Assembly: GCF_016908785.1 (NCBI RefSeq)
Contig: NZ_JAFBEO010000003.1
Span: 62,001 to 126,000 of the forward strand
Origin: Weissella uvarum
GTDB taxonomy: Bacteria; Bacillota; Bacilli; Lactobacillales; Lactobacillaceae
Reading direction: 5' to 3'
DNA length: 64,000 bases
The position numbers and the translations under genes are program-made. Positions 14,049 to 24,398 of this stretch are shown here, piece after piece (position 1 is the first letter of the stretch; each line of letters starts with the position of its first letter). The notes under the pieces were generated by a model, which saw only the letters and a program-made list of their open reading frames with translations, was not told the origin of the DNA and made no database searches.

Positions 14049-15458
14049 TTAGATATGAATACCGAGCCCGTCAGCGACCTCGGCCGTATCCATAATGGCT
14101 TCACCTAAGGTTGGATGTGGGTGGATTGTCAAAGAGATATCATTTGAAGTTAAACCATTTTCAATGGCTAATGAAATTTCTGATATCAAATCTGAAGCAC
14201 CCGGTCCAACGATTTGTGCACCAAGTACGGCATTGGTTTCTTTATCGGTAATCATCCGGATAAAGCCAACCCCTTCATCAATACTAAGGGCACGACCATT
14301 TGCGGCGAATGGGAATTTTGTAACTTTGGCGTCAATTTGCTTCTCTTTAATTGACTCTGGTGTTTCACCAGTTGTTGCTAATTCGTAATTCGTGTATGCC
14401 ACTGATGGTAATGAGTAATGCATATCATGGGCAGTTGGGTCACCAGAGATAGCTGCCGCCGCAATTTTAGCTTGGAAGCTAGCCTTGTGGGCCAAAGCTG
14501 GGCCTGGTGTGATATCACCAATTGCGTAGATATGGTGAGTTGAAGTTTGCATTTGATCATCAACTTCAACAAGACCACGATCATCAGTTTTGACATCAGT
14601 ATTGTTTAGACCTAATGCATCTGTGTTGGGACGACGACCAACTGATACTAAGAGATAATCCCCCGTAACGGTTTGTTCTTGGCCGTCAACTTCAAAGGTC
14701 AAAGTCACATCATCATCAGTTTGTGTTGCTGATTTAGCTGTGGCAGAGGTGAAAATTTCACCGCCCTTTTCTGCAAAATCTTTCAAGACAGGCCGTGTCA
14801 TTTCTTTATCAAAACCATTTAAGGTATGATCAAGTCCTTCGACGATGGTGACCTTGGTACCGAGGTTAGCGTAGGCACCACCTAATTCAGAACCAATGAC
14901 ACCACCACCAACAATAATCAAACTTTTTGGAACTTCTGGTAGGCTTAGGACACCGGTTGAATCAACAATGCGTCCACCAAACTTAAGGGATGGAATTTCA
15001 ACTGGACGTGAACCAGTCGCAATAATCGCATTGTTAAATTGCAATAATTGGTGGTCATCTTCTTGAATAACGTTAATTGTTTCGTTATCAATGAATGATG
15101 CTTCCCCATGGATAACGTCAATTTTGTGTTTTTTAAAGAGCATTGACACACCACCAGTCAACTGTTCGACCACTTGGTGCTGCTTCCAATCTTGCGTCTT
15201 TTGCCAATCCAATTCAGCCCCCCCAACTGTTAGCCCAAATGGGTTAGTTTGTTGTGTGGCTTGGTAATGATGGCCAACGTTAATTAAGGCCTTTGATGGA
15301 ATACAGCCAATATTTAGACAAACACCACCAATATCACCGCGTTCAATAACGGTAACCTTTTGACCTAATTCTGCAGCCCGGATAGCAGCGACATAACCAC
15401 CAGGGCCTGAGCCAATCACGACTGTATCTAATTCTGTTGCTTGTGCTCCGACAACCAT
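14049..15458 (-). CDS. pdhD: Dihydrolipoamide dehydrogenase (E3 of pyruvate dehydrogenase)
   Basis: FAD-dependent disulfide oxidoreductase of 469 residues that reoxidises dihydrolipoamide on E2 and makes NADH. The N-terminal FAD fold GSGPGGYVAAIRAAELG, the redox disulfide GGVCLNIGCIPSKAL (two Cys four residues apart, about residues 46-51), the NAD-binding GGGVIGSELG and the C-terminal dimer segment HPHPTLGEA with its catalytic His are all present. GGAGG precedes the ATG. It starts 4 nt after pdhC, last in the lplA-pdhABCD operon. Confidence 0.96.
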   Translation of the reverse strand: MVVGAQATELDTVVIGSGPGGYVAAIRAAELGQKVTVIERGDIGGVCLNIGCIPSKALINVGHHYQATQQTNPFGLTVGGAELDWQKTQDWKQHQVVEQLTGGVSMLFKKHKIDVIHGEASFIDNETINVIQEDDHQLLQFNNAIIATGSRPVEIPSLKFGGRIVDSTGVLSLPEVPKSLIIVGGGVIGSELGGAYANLGTKVTIVEGLDHTLNGFDKEMTRPVLKDFAEKGGEIFTSATAKSATQTDDDVTLTFEVDGQEQTVTGDYLLVSVGRRPNTDALGLNNTDVKTDDRGLVEVDDQMQTSTHHIYAIGDITPGPALAHKASFQAKIAAAAISGDPTAHDMHYSLPSVAYTNYELATTGETPESIKEKQIDAKVTKFPFAANGRALSIDEGVGFIRMITDKETNAVLGAQIVGPGASDLISEISLAIENGLTSNDISLTIHPHPTLGEAIMDTAEVADGLGIHI

Positions 15459-15462
15459 TTTT

Positions 15463-16815
15463 TTACACCTCCATCAACATATAAGCTGGATCAGCCAACA
15501 ACATCTTGAGGTAATTCAAGGCTTCTTGACCCAACATACCGTCAATCAAGCGATGATCATATGTTAATGATAACTTCAAGTTTTGACCAACTGCTAACTC
15601 ACCCAAATCATTGACCACTGGCTCCTTAACGATTGAACCAAGACCAAGAATAATTGATTCATGACCGTTGATAATTGGTGTGAACCAAGTACCGCGAGCT
15701 GATCCAAGATTTGAGATAGTCATTGTAGCGCCTTGCATTTGAGCTGGCTTAATGGTTCCATTCCGCACTGCTTCAGCAAGTTCAGCAATTTCTTTAGCAA
15801 TGGTGAAAATAGACTTACGATCAGCATTTGCAATCACAGGCACATACAATCCATTTGGCGCGCTAACTGCAATTCCCATATTTACTTCGTCATGGTAGAT
15901 AATCTCGCTCTTATCCATATCGATTGATGCATTTAGTTCAGGGAATTTCTTACCAGTTGCGGCCAAGGCCTTAACTGCATAAGCTAAGTATGTCAAATGG
16001 ACATCTTGCTTCTTGGCAGTTTCCTTGAAGGCTTGACGATGTGCAACTAACTTTGAAACTTCAACACTATCAAAATTCGTAACGGATGGAATCGTGGCAT
16101 TTTGCGTTGACATTGACTTAGCGATTGCCTTACGAGTTGGTGACATTGGCTGGCGTCCTTCCGTCACATGAGCAGCAGCAACGGCTGCGACAGCCTTAGG
16201 CTTATCTTCAGCAACTTTCGCAGCAGCTTCACCAGCAACAGCGACTGTATCAGCCTTTGCCTTTTCGGCAGTGGCAGGTGCTTGCTCAGCATGGTCGATG
16301 TCAGGAACTGAACTACTAAAGCCTTGTACATCGGCCAATGTAATATGACCGTGACGTCCAGTTGCAGGAACTTGGGTCAAGTCAATATTGTGTTCAACCG
16401 CATAATGACGCACCGAAGGCATTGCCAATATCTGACCATTTGAAGCAACGACTGGCGCAGCTTCAGTTTGGTTGGCAGCTTGTGGGGTTTCATTTTGCTT
16501 AGCTGTAGCATCAGTTTGTGTTGGTTCAGTCGCAGTCGCTTCAGATTTGTCTGCGGTATCTGTACCAGCACCACTGCCATCCCCATCAAATTCAATTAAT
16601 GGATCACCAACTGTCACAGTGGTATTAGGCTCAACGAATAACTTTGTTACCTTTCCTGAATAGGGTGACAAAATTTCTTGCATTAATTTATCGTTTTGTA
16701 CTTCAGCGACGGAATCATCGACTTTCACTTCATCGCCCACTTTAACAAGCCAATCGGTGATTTCGCCTTCTGTCATCCCTTCGCCGATATCGGGCATCTT
16801 AAAGATTTCAGTCAT
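15463..16815 (-). CDS. pdhC: Dihydrolipoamide acetyltransferase (E2 of pyruvate dehydrogenase)
   Basis: 450-residue E2 core subunit that transfers the acetyl group from E1 to CoA. One lipoyl domain (residues 1-80) has the modified Lys in NDKLMQEI. An Ala/Thr/Glu-rich linker follows, then a peripheral-subunit-binding domain ([16 protein letters not shown] with GHITLADV) and, after an Ala/Lys-rich linker, the catalytic domain ending with [11 protein letters not shown], which holds the catalytic His and Asp. ATG 16815 ([13 protein letters not shown]) is the natural start and overlaps pdhB by 8 nt. Confidence 0.96.
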   Translation of the reverse strand: MTEIFKMPDIGEGMTEGEITDWLVKVGDEVKVDDSVAEVQNDKLMQEILSPYSGKVTKLFVEPNTTVTVGDPLIEFDGDGSGAGTDTADKSEATATEPTQTDATAKQNETPQAANQTEAAPVVASNGQILAMPSVRHYAVEHNIDLTQVPATGRHGHITLADVQGFSSSVPDIDHAEQAPATAEKAKADTVAVAGEAAAKVAEDKPKAVAAVAAAHVTEGRQPMSPTRKAIAKSMSTQNATIPSVTNFDSVEVSKLVAHRQAFKETAKKQDVHLTYLAYAVKALAATGKKFPELNASIDMDKSEIIYHDEVNMGIAVSAPNGLYVPVIANADRKSIFTIAKEIAELAEAVRNGTIKPAQMQGATMTISNLGSARGTWFTPIINGHESIILGLGSIVKEPVVNDLGELAVGQNLKLSLTYDHRLIDGMLGQEALNYLKMLLADPAYMLMEV

Positions 16816-17788
16816 AGTTGACAACCTCCTCAGTCTTTGCAATTACATCATCTGCCTTAATCATCCAGTCATTTTCAGCTTGAGCGAATGGATAAACAGT
16901 ATCCGGAGCAGCAACACGACCGATTGGAGCCTTTAGACTAAGAATGAAACGTTCAGAAATTTCTGCCATCACATTAGCAGCAACACCGGCCATTCGTTGT
17001 GCTTCTTGGACGACAACGACACGACCTGTTTTCTTGACTGATTCGCCAATTGTCTCAATATCTAGTGGAGAAACAGTTCGCAAATCAACAACTTCAGCAT
17101 CAATCCCCTTCTTGGCAAGTTCTTCGGCAGCCTTAAGTGCTACGGGAACACCGCCACCATAACTGATGATCGATACGTCCTTACCTTCACGGGCGATGGC
17201 AGCCTTGTCCAATGGTGTTGTGTAATAACCATCAGGCACTTCACCCTTTAGAGAACGGTATAAGTGAAGGTTCTCTAGGAAGACAACGGGATCGTTTGAT
17301 TCGATTGAGCTAAGCAACAGTCCTTTGGCATCAGCTGGGTTAGCTGGCATAACAACACGGATACCAGGAATTTGTGCCACTGTGCCTTCTAAGTTATCGG
17401 CGTGCATTTCAGGCGTCTTGGTTCCCCCACCATATGGAGAGCGGACAACGATTGGCATTTGACGCGTTGCTCCTGAGCGGAAACGATTACGGGCCATTTG
17501 GCCAGCGATTGAGTCCATAACTTCATATAAGAAACCAAAGAATTGGATTTCCATGATTGGGCGGTAATTTTGGGTCGTCAAACCAATGGCCAAACCACCA
17601 ATACCAGACTCAGCGAGCGGCGTATTGAAGACACGGTCTTCGCCATGCTTTGCTTGTAGTCCGTCAGTAGCTCGGAAGACACCACCATTTTTACCGACAT
17701 CTTCTCCAAAAATTAACGTATTTTCGTCATTTGTTAATGCTAAATCTAATGCATCATTGATTGCAGCTAAGTAAGTTTTAACAGCCAT
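16808..17788 (-). CDS. pdhB: Pyruvate dehydrogenase E1 beta subunit
   Basis: 326-residue transketolase-like subunit that with PdhA forms the thiamine-diphosphate-dependent E1, which decarboxylates pyruvate and acetylates lipoyl-E2. Typical features are the [17 protein letters not shown] opening, the [16 protein letters not shown] block with the catalytic Glu, and [16 protein letters not shown]. The C-terminal domain ([23 protein letters not shown]) is the usual transketolase C fold. It follows pdhA directly and overlaps pdhC, suggesting coupled translation. Confidence 0.96.
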   Translation of the reverse strand: MAVKTYLAAINDALDLALTNDENTLIFGEDVGKNGGVFRATDGLQAKHGEDRVFNTPLAESGIGGLAIGLTTQNYRPIMEIQFFGFLYEVMDSIAGQMARNRFRSGATRQMPIVVRSPYGGGTKTPEMHADNLEGTVAQIPGIRVVMPANPADAKGLLLSSIESNDPVVFLENLHLYRSLKGEVPDGYYTTPLDKAAIAREGKDVSIISYGGGVPVALKAAEELAKKGIDAEVVDLRTVSPLDIETIGESVKKTGRVVVVQEAQRMAGVAANVMAEISERFILSLKAPIGRVAAPDTVYPFAQAENDWMIKADDVIAKTEEVVNYD

Positions 17789-18925
17789 TTATTTACCCTC
17801 ACTTTCGAAGTGTGCAATTTGTTCTTGCATCGCTTGACTCGGAACTTCCATGGTATTTTTAATAAAGTCACTAATCTTTTGTTTTTCAATGTTATCGGCA
17901 ATCTTGATGTTTTCGTCGATATCCGCATTGACCTTAGCGATATAAGCTTGTTCCATGTCCTCGTTCCAGATGCCCTTGTTGGTTAGGAAAGTACGCATCC
18001 GAATAAGTGGATCCTTTTGCCACCAAGCATCAATGTCTTCTTGTGTACGATAACGAAGTGGGTCATCACCAGCAGTTGAATGTGGCTCTAAACGGTTCGT
18101 CAACGTTTCAATCAAGACTGGACCGTTACCAGTTGCCGCCCAAGCCCGGGCTTCCTTAGCAGCAAGGTAAACGGCAATGGCATCATTACCATCAACGACA
18201 ACGCTTGGCACACCAGAACCCCAACCTTTTGCGGCGAGGTGTTGTGCGGCTGTTTGAACATCCCGTGGTGTTGAGATAGCGTAACCATTGTTTTGGATAA
18301 AGAATACGGCGTTGGCCTTATAGGCAGCTGCAAAGTTAACACCTTCATAGAAGTCACCTTGCGATGAACCACCATCACCAGTATAAGCATAAGCAACAGC
18401 ATCTTTATTTCGCTTCTTCAAACCAAGGGCAACCCCAGCTGCTTCAACATATTGGGCCCCAATGATGATTTGTGGAATCCAAGCATGAACATCATTACCA
18501 TCGGCGTCTAGCATTTTGTTTCCTTCAACATGACCACGTGACCACAAGAAGGCCCGCCAAATTGGCCAACCCTTAACTAAAATTTCAGGGATGTCACGGT
18601 AACCTGGGAATAGCCAATCTTCGTTATTGAAGGCAAATGATGAAGCCATTTGTGAAGCTTCTTGCCCTGCCGTTGGTGCAAAGAAACCAAAACGACCTTG
18701 CTTTGCTAATTTAGTTGAACGAATATCTAGCTCACGGCTAAAAATCATGCGTTGCATCAAATCAACTAATTGCTCGTCAGTTAGACCAGCCCGTTGTAGT
18801 GCGTCCTCATCGATGATGTTACCATCAGTATCAAGAACTTTAAGAGTTGGGAATGCATCGTCCTGTGCTTGCAATTGATAATTGAAGTCGAGGACTTTTT
18901 TGTTAGTATCGCTAATTGTTGCCAT
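17789..18925 (-). CDS. pdhA: Pyruvate dehydrogenase E1 alpha subunit
   Basis: 378-residue E1 alpha with the thiamine-diphosphate site GDGGSSQGDFYEGVNFAA (about residues 175-192) ending in the FFIQNNGYAIS segment. The N-terminal half contains MIFSRELDIRSTKLAKQGRFGF, and the phosphorylation-loop-like region NRLEPHSTAGDDP is present. It carries no signs of damage. It lies 26 nt after lplA and is flush with pdhB, so lipoate ligation and E1/E2/E3 synthesis are apparently driven from one promoter. Confidence 0.96.
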   Translation of the reverse strand: MATISDTNKKVLDFNYQLQAQDDAFPTLKVLDTDGNIIDEDALQRAGLTDEQLVDLMQRMIFSRELDIRSTKLAKQGRFGFFAPTAGQEASQMASSFAFNNEDWLFPGYRDIPEILVKGWPIWRAFLWSRGHVEGNKMLDADGNDVHAWIPQIIIGAQYVEAAGVALGLKKRNKDAVAYAYTGDGGSSQGDFYEGVNFAAAYKANAVFFIQNNGYAISTPRDVQTAAQHLAAKGWGSGVPSVVVDGNDAIAVYLAAKEARAWAATGNGPVLIETLTNRLEPHSTAGDDPLRYRTQEDIDAWWQKDPLIRMRTFLTNKGIWNEDMEQAYIAKVNADIDENIKIADNIEKQKISDFIKNTMEVPSQAMQEQIAHFESEGK

Positions 18926-18951
18926 ATCTGTCTTCCTTTCTTTCGATCCAC

Positions 18952-19968
18952 TTAGACAAAGTCAGTATTGGTTTCTTTTGCTACATCGAGTAAGCTGGCA
19001 ATTTCGTCGTTGCTAATGCTACCAAAGTACTGTTGTTCATCATTGGCTTGATTCAGTACCTTGAGGAGCGCTTCCTTAGTGAATGGAATACCAATAAACT
19101 GATCTTTGATATCACGCCACTCTTCTAGACCTAAGAAATCACCAGTAAAGTCGATATCCTTGATGCGACCGTCAGCTAAATTAGCTGAGATACCTAAAGT
19201 ACCACCAGGGAAACGCTTCTCATTTTCAAAGTCAGCAGCTGGTGATTCACCGTAAGTCCAATTCCAAGTAGCAAAACGATTATTACGTAAGTCCATAATG
19301 CTTTGCTTTTGTTCGTCAGTTAATTCGTATTCGCCATCTTGACCATGGTTCGTCAATTCGTCCATCAAACCAGCCATTAAGTCTTCATAACTCAAATCAG
19401 GCTTAATGTCATGAATCATACCAACACGGCTACGCACAGACTTAGCTGCCTTCGAGATGAACTTATCATCTGAAACATTTAAAGCACGTACCATTGTATC
19501 GATGTCCACATCGTACATCAGCGTACCGTGATGTAAGACATAGCCCCGTTCCATACGTTGGGCATTTCCAGAAATTTTCTTACCATCAACAACTAAATCA
19601 TTTCGACCAGTCAGTTCTGCGGGGATGCCCATCTTCTGTAAGGCTTTCAAAACAGGTTGAATGAAAGTGCCAAAATCAATTTTACCTGTCTCACTGGTAA
19701 CCGGTACAAATAGACTGAAACAAATATTACCTAAGTCATGATATACAGCCCCACCACCGGTTACTCGGCGAACGACTTGGATATCTTTTTGTTCCACGAC
19801 ATCCTGATTAATTTCTTCGTACGTGTCCTGGTTACGTCCAATAATTACAGCATTCTTATTACGCCAAAGTGCAAAGACTGGTTCATCAGCATGTAAATTA
19901 CTTAATAACCAAGCGTCCATTGCAATATTCGTATATGCATCCGTCCCAAAATATTGAATATATCTCAT
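18952..19968 (-). CDS. lplA: Lipoate-protein ligase
   Basis: 338-residue ligase that adenylates free lipoate and attaches it to the lipoyl Lys of E2, allowing salvage of external lipoate. The signature RRVTGGGAVYHDLGN (about residues 70-84), GRNDLVVDGKKISGNAQ and HHGTLMYDVD are present, followed by the C-terminal accessory domain. ATG 19968 (MRYIQYFG) is favoured over the upstream in-frame ATG near 20052, which lies upstream of the promoter. First gene of the pdh operon, a direct functional link to PdhC. Confidence 0.94.
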   Translation of the reverse strand: MRYIQYFGTDAYTNIAMDAWLLSNLHADEPVFALWRNKNAVIIGRNQDTYEEINQDVVEQKDIQVVRRVTGGGAVYHDLGNICFSLFVPVTSETGKIDFGTFIQPVLKALQKMGIPAELTGRNDLVVDGKKISGNAQRMERGYVLHHGTLMYDVDIDTMVRALNVSDDKFISKAAKSVRSRVGMIHDIKPDLSYEDLMAGLMDELTNHGQDGEYELTDEQKQSIMDLRNNRFATWNWTYGESPAADFENEKRFPGGTLGISANLADGRIKDIDFTGDFLGLEEWRDIKDQFIGIPFTKEALLKVLNQANDEQQYFGSISNDEIASLLDVAKETNTDFV

Positions 19969-20013
19969 AGCACCACCGATCCTATTAATAAAATGATTGC
20001 TCTCTACCCTTTT

Positions 20014-20042
20014 ATTGTAAGCGGTTTCATTCGTTTGTGCAA
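20014..20042 (-). promoter_or_regulatory. lplA-pdh promoter overlapped by a cre site
   Basis: On the minus strand TTGCAC (20037-20042), 17-bp spacer and TACAAT (20014-20019). A cre-like box, TGTAAGCGGTTTCA, occupies 20016-20029, across the -10 box and half the spacer, so CcpA binding should block RNA polymerase. Confidence 0.75.
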
Positions 20043-20172
20043 GGCTTTTCAAGCAAATAAAACGCCTTACTTTTTGTCATCGAATTAAAGAGGAATGTTT
20101 ATTGTTTTTCTAATTGTTTCGTAATGATACCGATAACATAAACACCTTTTTTGAATACATATTTGAGTATAC

Positions 20173-20209
20173 AAAAAAGACCAAGAATGGCATCATTCTT
20201 AGTCTTTTT
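20173..20209 (-). terminator. Terminator of the pyruvate oxidase gene
   Basis: AAAAAGACCAAGAATG pairs with CATTCTTAGTCTTTTT with one mismatch around a short loop, 15 nt beyond the stop codon. Confidence 0.8.
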
Positions 20210-20224
20210 CATATTATTTAAGGA

Positions 20225-22045
20225 TTAGAAGCTAAACTTGTTACCTTCGTCAGCCTTGATGTACTTTGATTCCAAACCTTCTTGTTCAAGGAATTCGCGC
20301 AATGGTACAAGATCTTCAGCTTCGTACTTAGCCTTGTATTCATTAACCACGTCTTCACCGTACAACTTTGGATCTACCTTCAAAGTTTCAACAGGAATTG
20401 GACGATCCTTTGTAATCTTAGCATCAACAACAACTGTGCGACCTTGCTTGTTGTATTCAACAGCTTGCTTCATCACGTCATCGATGTCTTCAATCTTGTT
20501 AACAGTCAAACCAACAGCACCTTGTGCTTCGGCAATCTTAGCATAGTCAACATCAGTGAAGTCAACACCAACATTGTACTTGTTAGTGTCTTCGTACTTG
20601 TTCTTGATGAATCCGTATTCAGTGTTAGTGAAGACAACGTTGATAACTGGCAAGTCATAACGTACGTTTGTCACAACATCAGGATAAGTCATTGAGAAGG
20701 CACCATCACCAATCAAGTTCCAAACTTGACGGTTTGGATAAGTCTTCTTGGCTGCAATACCACCTGGCAAAGCAATTCCCATTGAAGCAAACAATGGTGA
20801 AGTACGCCACATGTTCTTTGGTGTCATGTGCAAGTGACGTAGTGACATTTGAGTAACGTTACCAACGTCAGTTGAGTAAATCGCATCTTCATCAGCAAAC
20901 TTGTTGATAGCATTGTAAACTTGGTAAGCTTGTAGGTCACCTGAAGTCTTTTGCTCCAACTTGTTCATGTAATCACGCCAGTTTTGAACGTTCTTGACGT
21001 TAGCATCCCACCATGCTGATTGTTCAACAGGCTTAACCTTGTCTAACAAATCATTAACGGCTTCGCCAGCGTCACCAAGGATTGTAACATCTGTGGCATG
21101 ACGCTTACCCAACATTGCTGGGTTGTTGTCGATTTGGATGAACTTATCAACGTTACGGAAAGTTCCTTCAACTTCTGAGAATGGGAAGTTTGATCCGACA
21201 AACAAGACAGTGTCGGCTTCAAGAACCATTTCATTAGCTGGCTTCCAACCAACACGGAAAGTTGAACCAGTCAATGCTTCAAAGTCCCAGTCGAATGTTT
21301 CGAAGTTCTTACCAGTTGTGATGATTGGGGCCTTAATCTTACGGGCCAATTCTTGAACTTCAGGACCATGTCCCATTGTTCCGATACCAGCGTAGATAAT
21401 TGGACGCTTAGCTTGGTTCAAGATTGCAGCAGCATCTTCGATTTCTGATTCATCGATTGGCGCTGACTTGTAGTTTTGGAAAGCTGATCCTGATGAATAC
21501 AATGGTGTTGAGTAAACTGACTCTGGGTCAAGTTCAGCAAAACCAAAGTCGGCTGGTACTTCAAGTACAGCCACACCACGCTTAGCAACGGCAGTACGGA
21601 TCGCATCATCAACCAAGTGTGGCAATTGTTCAGCAGTTGCTACACGACGGTTATAAACGGCAATGTTTTCGTACATTGGGTTTTGGTTTAATTCTTGGAA
21701 TGAATCCATGTTCAATTCACGCACAGGCTTTGATCCCAAGATTGCCAATACTGGAATGTTATCCATAGCAGCATCATACAAACCGTTAATCAAGTGAGTA
21801 GCACCTGGTCCACCAGAACCAACAGTAACACCAATCTTACCACCGAACTTTTGTTGCATAACGGCAGCCATGGCACCAACTTCTTCATGCTTAACTTGCA
21901 AGAACTTGATGTTGTTTTCAGGATCACCCATCGCATTCATCAAACCACTCAATGTACCAGAAGGGATACCATAAATGGTGTCAACACCCCATCCTTCCAT
22001 AACCTTTAAGGCAGCTAATCCAGCTGTCATCTTCTTTTCTGACAT
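20225..22045 (-). CDS. pox: Pyruvate oxidase
   Basis: 606-residue thiamine-diphosphate and FAD flavoenzyme that turns pyruvate, phosphate and O2 into acetyl phosphate, CO2 and H2O2. It resembles the lactobacillar enzyme throughout: [22 protein letters not shown] with the catalytic Glu (about residue 53), [29 protein letters not shown], and the cofactor site [15 protein letters not shown]. Acetolactate synthase is the main alternative, but the FQE..NPMY region and overall length favour Pox. GGAGG precedes the ATG. Control by a cre site is likely. Confidence 0.9.
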   Translation of the reverse strand: MSEKKMTAGLAALKVMEGWGVDTIYGIPSGTLSGLMNAMGDPENNIKFLQVKHEEVGAMAAVMQQKFGGKIGVTVGSGGPGATHLINGLYDAAMDNIPVLAILGSKPVRELNMDSFQELNQNPMYENIAVYNRRVATAEQLPHLVDDAIRTAVAKRGVAVLEVPADFGFAELDPESVYSTPLYSSGSAFQNYKSAPIDESEIEDAAAILNQAKRPIIYAGIGTMGHGPEVQELARKIKAPIITTGKNFETFDWDFEALTGSTFRVGWKPANEMVLEADTVLFVGSNFPFSEVEGTFRNVDKFIQIDNNPAMLGKRHATDVTILGDAGEAVNDLLDKVKPVEQSAWWDANVKNVQNWRDYMNKLEQKTSGDLQAYQVYNAINKFADEDAIYSTDVGNVTQMSLRHLHMTPKNMWRTSPLFASMGIALPGGIAAKKTYPNRQVWNLIGDGAFSMTYPDVVTNVRYDLPVINVVFTNTEYGFIKNKYEDTNKYNVGVDFTDVDYAKIAEAQGAVGLTVNKIEDIDDVMKQAVEYNKQGRTVVVDAKITKDRPIPVETLKVDPKLYGEDVVNEYKAKYEAEDLVPLREFLEQEGLESKYIKADEGNKFSF

Positions 22046-22074
22046 TAAAATAATCCTCCATGTATGTATGGTAT

Positions 22075-22088
22075 TGTAAACGTTTTCC
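22075..22088 (-). promoter_or_regulatory. cre-like site in the pox leader
   Basis: TGTAAACGTTTTCC matches the CcpA consensus except at the last base. It lies just downstream of the pox -10 box, where binding would obstruct early elongation. Confidence 0.6.
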
Positions 22089-22095
22089 TTAATCT

Positions 22096-22125
22096 ATTTT
22101 ATTGGTTGTATGTATACAATGTCAA
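22096..22125 (-). promoter_or_regulatory. Sigma-A promoter of pox
   Basis: On the minus strand TTGACA (22120-22125), 18-bp spacer and TAAAAT (22096-22101). Confidence 0.65.
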
Positions 22126-22129
22126 GCAA

Positions 22130-22400
22130 TTTTCATGTTGGTGACCTGATAAATTTCACAAAGTTTAGGAAAGGCGTTGAACTAAGTTAGCATTGCCTAC
22201 AAATATGGCTTTTAACGCTTAACAACAAGGCTTTTACCTCCCTTTGATGTTGATGATTTTTAAAAGGATTCATGGCTGAACGCAGTTGTTAATTGTGAAA
22301 TCGGAAAAACGTTTTAACGCTTAAATTAGACCATTCAATGACATTATTTAGATGTTGAATATAGTATTAACTGGTGTTCTAGATTATTTCTGTAATTTTT
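22130..22400. other. Intergenic stretch without a recognisable gene
   Basis: Between the pox promoter and the next promoter. No frame with a ribosome binding site was found. It contains an AAAACGTTTT palindrome at 22306-22315 followed by AACGC, and a TTTTAACGC at 22210-22218, which may be distal LacI-family or CcpA-type sites. Confidence 0.3.
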
Positions 22401-22413
22401 TTGATTATGAATG

Positions 22414-22443
22414 TTGAAACTCGATTACTAATGTTGTTATAAT
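22414..22443 (+). promoter_or_regulatory. Promoter of the 80-residue orphan gene
   Basis: TTGAAA at 22414-22419, 18-bp spacer and consensus TATAAT at 22438-22443, about 70 nt before the coding start. Confidence 0.6.
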
Positions 22444-22520
22444 ACTTTTAACAAATATGTAAAACAAATGTAATATATTGTATTAACCGAATGAACTCAT
22501 TTGAGTGGAGGCTTTACGAC

Positions 22521-22763
22521 ATGGATAAGAATCAATTGATTAATTCATTAGAAGAAAATATTGATGAAGTAGTTGCATCGCAAGCAGAAGCTATGGCAGA
22601 ACATTTGGCTGAATATATGGGAGATCTAGCAACTGATTATGGCATCCCACTGGATGTGTTAAAGTCTCGCCTCTTCCTATCACTTGAAGATCCTGAAATG
22701 CCTTTGTTAGCCGACAAAGTAAAAGAACGGGTCGTGAGTATTATCGACCAACAATTAAATTAA
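22521..22763 (+). CDS. Small acidic protein of unknown function
   Basis: 80 residues, predicted helical and acidic (MDKNQLINSLEENIDEVV onward), with no hydrophobic segment. ATG 22521 is preferred over the in-frame ATG at 22491 because GTGGAGG lies about 10 nt upstream. I do not recognise a family. The gene has its own promoter and a terminator immediately after it, so it looks real and monocistronic between pox and gnd. Confidence 0.75.
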   Translation: MDKNQLINSLEENIDEVVASQAEAMAEHLAEYMGDLATDYGIPLDVLKSRLFLSLEDPEMPLLADKVKERVVSIIDQQLN

Positions 22764-22772
22764 AATTGACCC

Positions 22773-22801
22773 GGGTGCACCAAATTGGTGGCACCCTTTT
22801 T
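22773..22801 (+). terminator. Terminator of the 80-residue orphan gene
   Basis: GGGTGC and GCACCC arms with an inner ACC/GGT helix, followed by TTTTT. Confidence 0.8.
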
Positions 22802-22812
22802 GTTTGGACATT

Positions 22813-22850
22813 AAAAAAGCAGTCGCTCCCTTTCGAGAGCAACTGCCTTT
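22813..22850 (-). terminator. Terminator of gnd
   Basis: GCAGTCGCTC pairs with GAGCAACTGC (one mismatch); on the minus strand it is followed by TTTTTT. Confidence 0.8.
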
Positions 22851-22895
22851 GTGTATACGATAAGTTTTTAATCTAAGTTGTTTTGATTGAGCTGA

Positions 22896-24332
22896 TTAGG
22901 CTTCATCATACCAGCTGTAATGGAACATTTCACCACGAGGAGCATCGACACGCTCGTAAGTGTGTGCACCAAAGTAATCACGTTGTGCTTGGATTAAGTT
23001 GGCTGGCAATACTTCTGAACGATATGAGTCATAGTAAGCAATTGCAGCTGACAATGATGGTGTTGGGACTCCTGCTTGAACGGCCAAGGCGACTACGCGA
23101 CGAGCAGCGTCTTGATACTTCATAGCAATATCACTGAAGTAATCATTCATAAGCAAGTTGTGCAAATCTGGGTTCTCATCGAACGCATCAGTAATACGTT
23201 GCAAGAATTGAGCCCGGATAATGGCACCAGCACGCCATAGTTGTGCTAATTCACCAAATGGAAGGTTCCAGTTGTATTGGTCTGAAGCCATCCGAAGTTG
23301 GTCGAATCCTTGGGCGTAAGACATAATCTTACCAAAGTATAGGGCCTTACGAATGTCTTCAATTGTTGCATCTGCATCACCATCAAAGTGGAAATCAGGA
23401 CCATTCAAAACCTTAGAAGCAGCCACGCGGTCATCCTTCATTGCTGAGATGAAACGGGCGTAGACTGATTCAGTAATTAATGATTGTGGTGCACCAGCAT
23501 TAAGGGCTGATTGTGATGACCACTTTCCAGTTCCCTTGTTTCCGGCACGGTCCAAAATCATGTCAACGATTGGTTTACCAGATCCCTTGTCATCCTTACG
23601 CGTCAAAATATCAGCCGTAATTTCAATCAAGTATGAGTTAAGCTCACCCTTGTTCCATTCACGGAAAGTATCAGCTAATTGATCATCATCAAGACCAACC
23701 ACGCGCTTCAATAGGTCATAAGTTTCGGCGATAAGTTGCATATCACCATACTCAATTCCATTGTGGACCATCTTAACATAGTGGCCAGCACCATCAGGTC
23801 CAACATAAGTAACCGTTGGCTTACCATCTTCAGGCGCCTTTGCAGCAATTTCAGTCAAAATTGGCTCAACCAAATCGTAAGCTTCCTTTTGACCACCTGG
23901 CATAAGTGATGGGCCTTCCAAGGCACCTAATTCACCACCAGAAACCCCCATACCGATAAAGTTAATACCTGAATCAGCTAAGTGTTCTGAACGACGAATC
24001 GTATCTTCATAGAAGGTATTTCCACCATCGATTAGAATGTCTCCCTTATCTAGATATGGAAGCAATTCTTCGATAATGGCATCGGTCCCTGCGCCGGCTT
24101 TAACCATAAGCAAAATTCGACGAGGACGCTTAATGCTTTTAACGAAATCTTCGACTGAGTAACTTGGGATAAATTTCTTATCGGCATGTTTCTCAACTAA
24201 ATCCTTTGTCCGCTCAGATGAACGATTGTAAACTGACACGGTATATCCGCGTGATTCAACGTTCAAAGCTAAGTTACGACCCATTACGGCCAATCCAGCG
24301 ACACCAAAATCTGATTGTGTATTTTGATCCAT
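22896..24332 (-). CDS. gnd: 6-phosphogluconate dehydrogenase, decarboxylating
   Basis: 478-residue enzyme that oxidises 6-phosphogluconate to ribulose 5-phosphate and CO2 with reduction of NAD(P)+, the CO2-releasing step of heterofermentation. The Rossmann motif is [12 protein letters not shown] near residue 10, the substrate site includes [14 protein letters not shown] and [19 protein letters not shown], and [15 protein letters not shown] contains the catalytic Lys region. ATG 24332 (MDQNTQ) with GGAGG upstream is chosen over the longer frame. The C-terminal all-helical domain is complete. Confidence 0.96.
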   Translation of the reverse strand: MDQNTQSDFGVAGLAVMGRNLALNVESRGYTVSVYNRSSERTKDLVEKHADKKFIPSYSVEDFVKSIKRPRRILLMVKAGAGTDAIIEELLPYLDKGDILIDGGNTFYEDTIRRSEHLADSGINFIGMGVSGGELGALEGPSLMPGGQKEAYDLVEPILTEIAAKAPEDGKPTVTYVGPDGAGHYVKMVHNGIEYGDMQLIAETYDLLKRVVGLDDDQLADTFREWNKGELNSYLIEITADILTRKDDKGSGKPIVDMILDRAGNKGTGKWSSQSALNAGAPQSLITESVYARFISAMKDDRVAASKVLNGPDFHFDGDADATIEDIRKALYFGKIMSYAQGFDQLRMASDQYNWNLPFGELAQLWRAGAIIRAQFLQRITDAFDENPDLHNLLMNDYFSDIAMKYQDAARRVVALAVQAGVPTPSLSAAIAYYDSYRSEVLPANLIQAQRDYFGAHTYERVDAPRGEMFHYSWYDEA

Positions 24333-24398
24333 CGTACTTTCCTCCAATTGTTGAGTAGCAAATGCTACTGAGTAACAAAACAACGATAAATGAGAAAA

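Noticed and set aside
20225-22045. Acetolactate synthase instead of pyruvate oxidase
   Set aside because: The [10 protein letters not shown] segment, the flavin-type middle domain and the length agree better with pyruvate oxidase.
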